From the NCBI GenBank assembly GCA_947450745.1, contig CANFYD010000106.1, positions 1-9,626 on the forward strand: a stretch of 9,626 nt of DNA. The letters are read 5' to 3'. Under the pieces are notes generated by a model. The model was not told the DNA's origin, searched no databases, and worked only from the letters and a program-made list of their open reading frames with translations. This stretch comes from Burkholderiales bacterium (GTDB lineage: Bacteria > Pseudomonadota > Gammaproteobacteria > Burkholderiales > Burkholderiaceae_C). Position numbers and translations under genes: made by a program. Below, piece after piece: positions 1 through 5,899 of this stretch (its first letter is position 1; the number at the start of each line of letters is the position of its first letter).

Positions 1-786
1 GTTGCGGTTGACGATGACGCTGTTGCCCGGCCGCGTGCTCATCTGCACGCGGTGTTCCTGGCCCCTGAAGCTGTAGGTCACATCCCAGTACTCAGGTCTG
101 TTGTTGCCTGGCACAGTCGCGCAACGCTGCACATCCTGAGTCCGTGTTTGCGTACCGCTGTCCCCGACCCGTGAGCCCACCACCGCGCCCGCCACGGCAC
201 CGCCTACCGTGGCGATGTCACGGCCGCTGCCGCCGCCGATCTGGTGGCCCAGGATGCCGCCGATCAGCGCGCCGGCCAGGGTGCCGGCCGCATTGCTGCC
301 GCGCTCCTCCACGACCTGTTCGCTTTCGATCCAGCAGCGCTGTTGGGCCTGGCCCAGCACGGCGCGGACCGAAGTGATCTCGGCTTCAAACAGGCGTTCG
401 TTGTTGCGCCGGCGGGCGTCGTAGCGGGAGATCGGTTCCGGCGCATAGCGGTCTTCGTTGTAGCGTGCGCTAGGCCTCACGACGCGTGCGGAGGAAATGC
501 TGTCGTTCAACCCCATCGCGGCCAGCGACGGATAGTTGCCCTGCCGCAGGATGACGCAGCGGCCGCCAAAGTTTCTTTCGCCACACACCTCCCAGCGCTC
601 GCCCCGGACGACCACCGAGGAGGCCCGGTTATTGAAGCCGGCGCGTTGCATATTGTTGATGTCGCGAGATGAATCGAAAGTCCGGCCTGCATAGTCGCTG
701 CCCTCAAAAAAAGTCACTTGCGCCTGCGCCTGCGCAGCCAGCGCCAAACACGACGCCAGCGTCAGAATTTTCAACAACTTGCTCAT
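1..786 (-). CDS. Exported beta/gamma-crystallin plus glycine-zipper protein (3' end outside window)
   Basis: The minus strand is open from an ATG at 784-786 to the left edge: 262 codons with no stop, so the C-terminus is missing. Residues 1-22 form a signal peptide (MSKLLKILTL start, AQAQA end). Residues 23-103 form a beta/gamma-crystallin-like domain. It carries two copies of the calcium-clamp pattern [ND][ND]xx[ST]S: NNRASS (52-57) and NDSISS (94-99), and two cysteines (68, 77) that could pair. A charged Arg/Glu-rich linker (about 105-165) leads to a glycine-zipper segment (about 167-208, AGALIGGILGHQIGGG) like those of the 17-kDa antigen/SlyB group. A polar tail follows with Cys222 and a YSFRGQEHRV stretch typical of these proteins. 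An AGGAGA Shine-Dalgarno 5 nt upstream fixes the start. The likely role is an envelope or outer-membrane structural or calcium-responsive protein. The family reading is firm; the role is inference. Confidence 0.88.
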   Translation of the reverse strand, partial: MSKLLKILTLASCLALAAQAQAQVTFFEGSDYAGRTFDSSRDINNMQRAGFNNRASSVVVRGERWEVCGERNFGGRCVILRQGNYPSLAAMGLNDSISSARVVRPSARYNEDRYAPEPISRYDARRRNNERLFEAEITSVRAVLGQAQQRCWIESEQVVEERGSNAAGTLAGALIGGILGHQIGGGSGRDIATVGGAVAGAVVGSRVGDSGTQTRTQDVQRCATVPGNNRPEYWDVTYSFRGQEHRVQMSTRPGNSVIVNRN

Positions 787-791
787 CGACG

Positions 792-797
792 TCTCCT
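792..797 (-). promoter_or_regulatory. Shine-Dalgarno of the crystallin/glycine-zipper gene
   Basis: AGGAGA on the minus strand, 5 nt before the ATG at 786. It is one of the two best ribosome-binding sites in the window and settles the start of a gene whose end is not visible. Confidence 0.75.
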
Positions 798-869
798 GAA
801 ATTGAATTTGCACGGCCTGTGCTGTGGGCCCGTGTGGAACGGTGGAACCCAGCTTCGAGTATTGAAAGT

Positions 870-900
870 GCGACGCTGCAGGAGAAGCAGACAGCGTCGC
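870..900. repeat. 9-bp perfect inverted repeat (hairpin)
   Basis: GCGACGCTG (870-878) and CAGCGTCGC (892-900) are perfect reverse complements around a 13-nt loop. An inner CTGC/GCAG pairing (876-879/887-890) is an alternative. It lies about 85-115 bp upstream of the crystallin gene's start. Neither side has a T-tract, so it does not look like an intrinsic terminator; an operator or leader hairpin is more likely. Confidence 0.6.
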
Positions 901-999
901 GCGTTGGCGTAGTTGGTGTCCTACGCGGCGACCGATGATGGGGGCGCTTCGTCCGCTGCGGCAAGGCTTGTCAGTACCGTACGACATGACAGAGTGATA

Positions 1000-1030
1000 A
1001 GCCTCGACAGAAATTTCATGGCCCGAGGCT
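1000..1030. repeat. 7-bp inverted repeat enclosing a palindrome
   Basis: AGCCTCG (1000-1006) and CGAGGCT (1024-1030) are perfect reverse complements. The spacer contains the 8-bp palindrome GAAATTTC (1010-1017), an AT-rich island in otherwise GC-rich DNA. A second palindrome, GTCGATCGAC, follows at 1041-1050. The arrangement suits a regulator-binding region but no particular regulator can be named. Confidence 0.5.
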
Positions 1031-1190
1031 CTTGCAGCCTGTCGATCGACGCTGTGACAGAGGTGAATAGGCGCCCGACGGGCGGGCTGTCGGTGCTTTC
1101 CTACAGCAGATCGGCCTGCTCCCTGGTGTCTTATCCAAAGCGTCAGGATCATCATGAAGGCACTGAGGGCGAGCATGCCGCGAGCCACAA

Positions 1191-1196
1191 AAGGAG
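1191..1196 (+). promoter_or_regulatory. Shine-Dalgarno of the 60-residue small protein
   Basis: AAGGAG, 7 nt before the ATG at 1204. This near-consensus site is the main reason to start the small protein at 1204 rather than at the far-upstream in-frame start at 913. Confidence 0.75.
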
Positions 1197-1203
1197 AAAA
1201 GCC

Positions 1204-1386
1204 ATGGGCAACAAAGTGACGCCATCCGACCTGTCCATGACCGAGTCCTCGGCGCTGGCGGCGATCGACTACCCGGACGAATACGACTTTGCCCTCATCG
1301 GCATGGAGTCGGCCTGCCCCGCCCTGCAAGCGCTGCACTGGCACGAACCGGCACATCGCGCCGTCCACTTTCAAGGTGCCCTGTGA
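1204..1386 (+). CDS. Small protein of unknown function (60 aa)
   Basis: The ATG at 1204 follows an AAGGAG site at ideal spacing and the frame ends in TGA at 1384-1386. I do not recognise the protein. It starts MGNKVTPSDL, has an acidic middle (about residues 14-28, with DYPDEYD), one cysteine (38), and a His-rich C-terminal third (His45, 47, 51, 55, pattern LHWHEPAHRAVHF). There is no signal peptide or membrane segment, so it should be cytosolic. Its stop overlaps the GTG start of the next gene (GTGA), which suggests translational coupling. A metal- or partner-binding small protein is possible from the histidine cluster, but nothing proves it. The strong ribosome-binding site and the coupling argue that it is a real gene. 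Confidence 0.65.
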   Translation: MGNKVTPSDLSMTESSALAAIDYPDEYDFALIGMESACPALQALHWHEPAHRAVHFQGAL

Positions 1387-1853
1387 AGCGCGCGGCTGCA
1401 AGCACGCGGCCCCGCCAAGCCGAGGCGGTGGCGACAGCTGCACCGGCTAGCCAACTGACGATTTTGGCCGTGTCGGCCATGTCCGTCCTTGCCGCCCTGC
1501 TGCTGGCCACTTCCGCTCAAGCCGCTGGCCAAACCACGAGTCACGCCGGAGGCGATCTGCAGAAGCGCTACCAACAAGAATTGGCAGCTTGCCAGAGCGG
1601 CCCCGCCAGCCAAGACCTGCGCAGTTGCCAGCGCGACGCGGCGTCCGCTTTAGCAGCGGCCCAGCGCGGTGATCTTGACGACGGACCGGCCGCCTACACC
1701 CGCAACGCACGCGAACGCTGCATGGCCTTGCCCGCCACACAGCGCAGCGAGTGCACAGCGCGCATGCAAGGCCAAGGGAGCACCGAGGGCAGCGTCGGCG
1801 GCGGCGGGATCTTGCGCGAGTTGGTGGTGCCCGAGGCCCCCCGCAAAGATTGA
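1383..1853 (+). CDS. Exported four-cysteine protein of unknown function (156 aa)
   Basis: GTG start at 1383, overlapping the previous stop by 4 nt, with AAGGTG just upstream as a ribosome-binding site. The N-terminus (residues 1-47) is a long signal peptide: a charged stretch, then a hydrophobic core LTILAVSAMSVLAALLLA and an SAQA-A cleavage site. The mature part holds four cysteines in two evenly spaced pairs: C70-x11-C82 and C113-x10-C124, each in a predicted helix. This suggests a disulfide-stapled helical hairpin in the periplasm. The C-terminus has a Gly-rich GSVGGGGILREL motif. From memory, similar short proteins with a YxxNAxxRC...LPxxQRxxC pattern and a GSVxGGGILRE tail are common but uncharacterised in Burkholderiales. 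An ATG at 1479 is less likely as the start because it would remove the charged part of the signal peptide. Confidence 0.75.
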   Translation: MKRAAASTRPRQAEAVATAAPASQLTILAVSAMSVLAALLLATSAQAAGQTTSHAGGDLQKRYQQELAACQSGPASQDLRSCQRDAASALAAAQRGDLDDGPAAYTRNARERCMALPATQRSECTARMQGQGSTEGSVGGGGILRELVVPEAPRKD

Positions 1854-1942
1854 CCCCCAGCGGCGCTTGACGCGACACTCGATTTCAAAGATCCGTGCGG
1901 GATGCCGCATCAACACGTTTTTCAACCGTCAGTGAGATTTCC

Positions 1943-2266
1943 ATGAACCCAAACAAAATCCGCAACACCGTGGCGGCCTTCGCTGCCACCCTGGTCCTGT
2001 TGGCCGCTTCAGGCTGCGCGGTCACCCGCGGTCAAGAAACCGTCGGAGCCTATATCGACGACAGCGCCATCACGACGGCTGTCAAGGCCCGCTTCGTCGA
2101 CAACACGGTGGTGGCGGCGTCCGCCATCAGCGTCGAGACCTTGAACGGCACCGTGATGCTGTCGGGCTTTGCCAAGAACTACACCGAAAAAGAAACCGCG
2201 CAAGGCCTGGCCTGGAAGGTCAAAGGCGTGAAGGCCGTCAAGAACGAAATTGCTGTTCGTCCCTGA
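1943..2266 (+). CDS. BON-domain lipoprotein (OsmY-like, small)
   Basis: 107 residues from the ATG at 1943. An in-frame start at 1895 would add 16 residues ahead of the signal peptide and is less likely. Residues 1-24 are a lipoprotein signal with Cys25 in LAASGC; Ala rather than Leu at -3 is slightly off consensus. Residues about 37-107 form one BON domain: DDSAITTAVKARFVDN, then VETLNGTVMLSGF, then the VKGVKAVKNEIAV ending. BON proteins are periplasmic or outer-membrane-associated, bind phospholipid or other hydrophobic ligands and often respond to osmotic or envelope stress. Family members usually carry one or two copies; this one has a single copy. The ribosome-binding site is weak (GTGAGA). 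It lies 89 bp after the four-cysteine gene on the same strand and converges on the minus-strand operon, whose last stop is 40 bp away. Confidence 0.9.
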   Translation: MNPNKIRNTVAAFAATLVLLAASGCAVTRGQETVGAYIDDSAITTAVKARFVDNTVVAASAISVETLNGTVMLSGFAKNYTEKETAQGLAWKVKGVKAVKNEIAVRP

Positions 2267-2306
2267 TCTTTTACTGGCCTCCAAATCCGCCCTGCCGGCC
2301 TAACGA

Positions 2307-4526
2307 TCAGCGCTCAGCCGCGCTGAAGCTGATGCTGTTGCCCGAGCGGGCAATGACCAGCCAGTGGGTGCTGTCCATCACCGACACCGAGCCGCTGCCA
2401 GCGGTCACGACCGGCAGGCTGTAGAGGCTGCGCGGCAGCAGCCAAGTCATGTCGGTCAGGCCGGCCGGGTTGCTGGCCACAAACAGGCTGCGGCCGTTGT
2501 TGCTGCTACTGCTCCAGGTGGTCTGGATGCGACGCTGCGAGAAGTCGGCAATCTGCGCCATCGAGTACCAGTTGAAACGGCCCAGGCTTTGCAGACGGTC
2601 GGCGCGGTTCACAAAGGCTTTGACCACGCCGAGGTGGGCACGCGCACCGGGCGGGTGGTTGTAGAACAAGCGGTTGGTGCGGTTGTTCGAGACAAAGCTT
2701 TGCAGGTCGATCAACCATTGGGCGGCGAGGTTGTCGGTGATGCCGTTGTCGGCAAACTCTTCGAACGTGGCGGCCTTGCCCAGCGGCGAAATCGGCATGG
2801 CCCACAACTTCTGGGTCAGGCGCTCCCCGCCGCGCCATTCGCGGGTGGCAGCACTGCCGGTGTTGCTGACGGTGTACATGCCGACCACGCCGTGGTTCTC
2901 CAGCCAGCGCGTCGCCCAAGCGGGGTTGTTGCCCACAGGCGCCGAATACTCGCGCAGCGGCTGCTTGATGACGCCTTCGATCGCGCCCACGTTCAGCAGC
3001 ACCCAAGGCAGGTAGTCGGCCGCGTTGGCTTCGGTGGCGTTCAGGCCGTAGAGGTCGTGGTTCCAGCCGCCGTGCGAGCCGATCTCATGGCGCGCTCCGC
3101 TGCTGTTGGCATAGCGCCCAAATTTTCCGGTCTGCAACACCACGTCTTGTCCGGCCGGGTTGTTGGGCAGGTTCATGCCGCGGCCGTCACCGAGCGTGAC
3201 TACGTCGGGGCCGGCCGTGAAGTGCACCGAGAACGGGCCTTCGCCCTGCATGAAGTCCTGCGCCATGATGTATTTGAAGTCCGGCAGCAAGTCGTCGCCG
3301 TCATCCACATGCCAGTTGTAGACCAGACCGCCAATGCCCTTGGGCTGCACCGACATGCGCGGCATGCCTACCTGATCGCGGGCGAAGTGGTTCAAAAAGC
3401 CCTGCAGCAGCACGCCGTCGGTGCCGATGGCCTTGAAGAAGCCCAGCGGAATATTGACGAACAAGACCTTGCCGGTGCCGTAGCTGCGCTCGCCTGCCAC
3501 CAAGCCATGCGCGGGCGAAGTCAGAAACACAGTGCCGGGGAAGCTGCCGGTGGTCACAAAGTGGTAGTAGCCCAGCTCACCAAAGCCATAGCCGCTGACC
3601 GACTGCAGGGCCTTGTCCGAGGCGGACAGGAGCAGCGGCGTCAGCACCGGCAGATGCTCGACCGAGTAGCTGCCGCTGGCCGAGGCGGTGGCGCTGACAT
3701 CGTCGTACTGGCGCAAGCTGGAGCCGATCAGCAGTTGCGACGCCAACTGGCTCAGCGCCTGGGTGGCCGAAGCCACCTTCAAGTCGTAGCGCAGCGGGCT
3801 CGGTACCGCGCTCCTTGCCGTGGCCGCCTTGCTGGCCAGCTGAGCACGCGCTTCCACCATCGCGCGCATGAAGGTCGAGCCGCCCGGATCGAAGCGGTTG
3901 CTGGGCACAAAGGTCGCGGTGGTCGTGGTCGTGGTCGCGGTCGCCGTAGCGCTGGTCGTGGCCGCAGCGGCTGCCGTGTAGGGCAGGTATTTGCCCGGTG
4001 GCAGCGACAAATTGTCCAAGCGGCCCTTGGTGCCGACGATGGGGCCAAAGCCGACCACGCGGTCGCGCAGGGTTTCGTACTGCACATAGTCCACACCGAC
4101 CAGGTCCGAGAAGCGCGACTTGCCGGACAGGGCGTAGAAGCCGCCGTCGGTCAATGCACCGGCGTCGTAGGTCAGCATCAAGCGGCCACCGGTCGACACG
4201 TACTGCTTGACGGCGGCCACCAACGCGTCGCTGGCCTGGATGTGGGCGCTGTCGGGCATCACCAGGCCGGCGATCTTGCCGGCGGCGCTGGCACCCATCG
4301 CCAAGAAGGCAGAGTCGGTGAGGGTTTGGATCTGCAAGCCCTCCTCGGCGGCGGCGTCGATCCAGACCTGCACCTGCCAGCTGCTGAGCGAAGCGTTGTC
4401 AGGGATCAAGAGCGTCAGCTTGTCCCGCGAAGGGGCGGCAAACGCCGGGCTGCTGACAGCCACACAGGTCAGCAGGACGAGCAAGGCGCCGGCAAGACGC
4501 TTTCTGGTGAAGGAATTCAAGCGCAT
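2307..4526 (-). CDS. Exported amidotransferase-like/NodB-like polysaccharide deacetylase, 739 aa
   Basis: The start is the ATG at 4524-4526, which opens a clear signal peptide (residues 1-30, MRLNSFTRKR start, SSPAFA-A end). The same frame runs open to 4865, but that part lies inside the preceding gene and gives an Arg-rich translation. Residues about 35-382 resemble a class I glutamine-amidotransferase/ThuA-like fold (LTLLIPDN start, GGRLMLTYDAG strand, GTGKVLFVNIPLG near the end), interrupted by an Ala/Thr run (184-206). Residues about 395-665 are a NodB-like deacetylase domain: HVDDGDD (406-412, metal Asp motif), EIGSHGGWNHD (481-491, metal His pair), REYSAPVGNNP (525-535) and FYNHPPG (621-627, catalytic-type His). 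A beta-rich tail (about 690-739) follows. Expected role: removing acetyl groups from an amino-sugar polymer in the periplasm. It is the last gene of the operon, 50 bp after its neighbour, and a paralogue of the first gene. Confidence 0.8.
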   Translation of the reverse strand: MRLNSFTRKRLAGALLVLLTCVAVSSPAFAAPSRDKLTLLIPDNASLSSWQVQVWIDAAAEEGLQIQTLTDSAFLAMGASAAGKIAGLVMPDSAHIQASDALVAAVKQYVSTGGRLMLTYDAGALTDGGFYALSGKSRFSDLVGVDYVQYETLRDRVVGFGPIVGTKGRLDNLSLPPGKYLPYTAAAAATTSATATATTTTTTATFVPSNRFDPGGSTFMRAMVEARAQLASKAATARSAVPSPLRYDLKVASATQALSQLASQLLIGSSLRQYDDVSATASASGSYSVEHLPVLTPLLLSASDKALQSVSGYGFGELGYYHFVTTGSFPGTVFLTSPAHGLVAGERSYGTGKVLFVNIPLGFFKAIGTDGVLLQGFLNHFARDQVGMPRMSVQPKGIGGLVYNWHVDDGDDLLPDFKYIMAQDFMQGEGPFSVHFTAGPDVVTLGDGRGMNLPNNPAGQDVVLQTGKFGRYANSSGARHEIGSHGGWNHDLYGLNATEANAADYLPWVLLNVGAIEGVIKQPLREYSAPVGNNPAWATRWLENHGVVGMYTVSNTGSAATREWRGGERLTQKLWAMPISPLGKAATFEEFADNGITDNLAAQWLIDLQSFVSNNRTNRLFYNHPPGARAHLGVVKAFVNRADRLQSLGRFNWYSMAQIADFSQRRIQTTWSSSSNNGRSLFVASNPAGLTDMTWLLPRSLYSLPVVTAGSGSVSVMDSTHWLVIARSGNSISFSAAER
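3909..3977 (-). repeat. Low-complexity Ala/Thr-coding tract with short tandem repeats
   Basis: This stretch codes for residues 184-206 of the deacetylase, made almost only of Ala and Thr. On the plus strand it contains back-to-back GGTCGT/GGTCGC hexamers around 3919-3943. The repeat length is a multiple of three, so slippage would change linker length without breaking the frame. It sits as an insertion within the amidotransferase-like region and probably forms an extended linker. Confidence 0.65.
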
Positions 4527-4576
4527 AAAACGTCCAAAGTGAACAAGGGGTTGATAAAAATGAATAAAGTGAAGGC

Positions 4577-5899
4577 TTAATTTGCGGTTGGGCCAGCGGT
4601 GGCTGCGGCGCGGCCTGCTGCGGTGGGCACGGGGTCGGCCAGCCGGAACAACCACTGCAAGTCGCCGACCTGGAACGGCCAGGCAAACGGCTGATCGGCT
4701 CGCAACCAAGCGCTGCGGGCGCGCGCTACCCAAGCCGCAGCGGCACGCTCGTCGCCGACGCAATGCGCTGCTACCGCGATCGCGGGCCACCAAAAGCCCT
4801 CGGGGTCGACATTGCGCTGGGGCCAACCGGCACCGCCTTGCCAGCGTGACGCCGCCTGCCGCCACGCGCTCTGCGCGCGGCCGAAAGCGCGGCGCTCTAC
4901 GTGGCTTTCAACGCTGCCGACATTGGCGACATTGGCTTCGTTGGCGTCATTGCGATCCAGCCACAGCAAAGGCCAGGCCTGCGCCACGCTGTCCGGATAC
5001 CACTGCGCGAAGTCCGGCTGGGGGGCGTCGAGGCTGACCCGCCAGGTCTGACTGGGCGCGTGCCAAAGCAGCTTGTGGATGGCCGCCTCGGTGCGCTGCG
5101 CCGCTGCCAGGCTGTTCTTGGCCGCTTGGGGGATGCCGTAAACCTCACGCTGCAGGTAGGCCCAGGCGCGCCAGCCGGCCGCCACCTCGACCGCATCCAT
5201 CAGGTAGGCCGCCGCGTGGTCCGGCTTGGCCCAGGGCAGACCATTGGTTTGGGTCAACCGGGCCATCGTCGCGGCGGCTTCTTCCAGCGCGCGCCGCAGC
5301 AGCGGGTCGCGCAGCAGGGTGCTGTCGGCGGTCGCCTGCACATAGGCCTGCGCCACCAACAACAGCGAGGCAGCGGTGCTGTCAAAGGCATCGACTTGCG
5401 GGCAAGAGCGCGGACTCTTGCCCGGCGGGCAGCTGGATTCCTGCAGATCCGAGGCACGCACCCAATGATCGAAGACCAGGCTCTCGGACGGCCCGGTCGG
5501 CGTGGTGTGGCGCGCTTGCCAGCGCAGCCATTGCGCCACGTCGGGGCCCAGCTGCGGAGCCACCCGCAAAGCGCCGATCAAGCTCAGATTGACCTGATAG
5601 GCCGACACGTAATGCCAGACGCCGCCCTGCGGGTCCATGTGGCCGGGTGAATGGTGGACTTTGATGGCGCCGTCGGCGCTCTGGCCCGGCGCGCGCACGA
5701 CCAGCCGCTGCAGCGCCCGCAGCGCCGCGTCCCGGAATGCGTCGTCCACCAGGGAGGCCGGCTGACAAGAGCTCGGGCCGAGGCCCTTGTCCACAGCCGC
5801 CACGGCGCCGGCCGAGCCGCCCCACAGGGTCAGCCCAGCGGCCAGCAGCGGCAGCATCAGCGAATTCAGCGGCCTCAGCGACAACACGGGCCTACGCAT
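4577..5899 (-). CDS. Exported six-hairpin (alpha/alpha) glycosidase-like protein, 440 aa
   Basis: The ATG at 5897-5899 opens a signal peptide (MRRPVLSLRP start, hydrophobic core LMLPLLAAGLTLW, cleavage near GAVAA). A GTG at 5914 is an alternative start. Residues about 50-420 are alpha-helical with regularly spaced Trp/Asp/Tyr motifs typical of six-hairpin glycosidases: GGVWHYVSAYQ (92-102), VDAFDSTAASLLLVAQAY (169-186), NGLPWAKPD (219-227), AAYLMDAVEVAAGWRAW (230-246), DFAQWYPDSVAQAWPLLW (296-313) and DPEGFWWPAIA (365-375). I cannot assign a GH family or prove the catalytic acids; Asp170, Asp173, Asp227 and Asp235 are candidates. Cys157 and Cys166 may pair. In context it would cleave or trim an exopolysaccharide in the periplasm, as glycosidases do in other EPS operons. 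The start overlaps the preceding stop by 8 nt (ATGCGTAG), pointing to coupled translation. Confidence 0.65.
   Translation of the reverse strand: MRRPVLSLRPLNSLMLPLLAAGLTLWGGSAGAVAAVDKGLGPSSCQPASLVDDAFRDAALRALQRLVVRAPGQSADGAIKVHHSPGHMDPQGGVWHYVSAYQVNLSLIGALRVAPQLGPDVAQWLRWQARHTTPTGPSESLVFDHWVRASDLQESSCPPGKSPRSCPQVDAFDSTAASLLLVAQAYVQATADSTLLRDPLLRRALEEAAATMARLTQTNGLPWAKPDHAAAYLMDAVEVAAGWRAWAYLQREVYGIPQAAKNSLAAAQRTEAAIHKLLWHAPSQTWRVSLDAPQPDFAQWYPDSVAQAWPLLWLDRNDANEANVANVGSVESHVERRAFGRAQSAWRQAASRWQGGAGWPQRNVDPEGFWWPAIAVAAHCVGDERAAAAWVARARSAWLRADQPFAWPFQVGDLQWLFRLADPVPTAAGRAAATAGPTAN
4919..4954 (-). repeat. Tandem 9-mer repeat (four units)
   Basis: On the plus strand GACATTGGC occurs twice (4919-4927, 4928-4936), then the variants TTCGTTGGC (4937-4945) and GTCATTGCG (4946-4954). 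In the protein it gives four Asn-x-[Ala/Gly] triplets (NDA NEA NVA NVG, residues 317-328), an apparent loop expansion in the glycosidase-like protein. The unit is a whole number of codons. Confidence 0.85.

Larger units (their letters stand above)
787..1203. other. Divergent non-coding region with inverted repeats
   Basis: About 417 bases lie between the minus-strand crystallin gene and the plus-strand small-protein gene. Open frames here give Arg/Ser/His-rich translations with no domain or signal peptide, so I read it as non-coding. It must hold promoters for both directions, but I could not identify a convincing sigma-70 -35/-10 pair on either strand. It does hold a 9-bp inverted repeat (870-900), a 7-bp inverted repeat enclosing an 8-bp palindrome (1000-1030), a 10-bp palindrome GTCGATCGAC (1041-1050) and a short GC hairpin CGCCC/GGGCG (1072-1084). 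These could be operator sites or 5'-leader structure. Confidence 0.6.

Noticed and set aside
244..672. 142-codon plus-strand open frame at the left edge
   Set aside because: Antisense to the crystallin/glycine-zipper gene, which has a signal peptide, two clamp motifs and a good ribosome-binding site.
1154..1219. Possible 21-codon leader frame (MKALRASMPR...) overlapping the start of the 60-residue gene
   Set aside because: It has an AGGA upstream but no recognisable attenuation signal or conserved sequence; too short to support from sequence alone.
1867..1892. TTGACG-like -35 element upstream of the BON gene
   Set aside because: No acceptable -10 hexamer at 16-18 bp spacing; the BON gene may instead be read through from the preceding gene.
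2267..2326. Possible terminator between the convergent genes: 7-bp stem TCAGCGC/GCGCTGA at 2307-2326
   Set aside because: No T-tract on either strand, and the stem overlaps the deacetylase's last codons; a bidirectional terminator cannot be claimed.
2364..4580. 738-codon plus-strand open frame opposite the deacetylase
   Set aside because: It is antisense to a gene with signal peptide and motifs, and its translation is Gly/Ala/Arg/His/Val-rich with no domain. Such long shadows are usual opposite GC-rich genes.
4527..4865. Upstream extension of the deacetylase frame (113 residues)
   Set aside because: Arg/Ala/Pro-rich translation lying inside the preceding gene; the ATG at 4526 opens a clear signal peptide instead.
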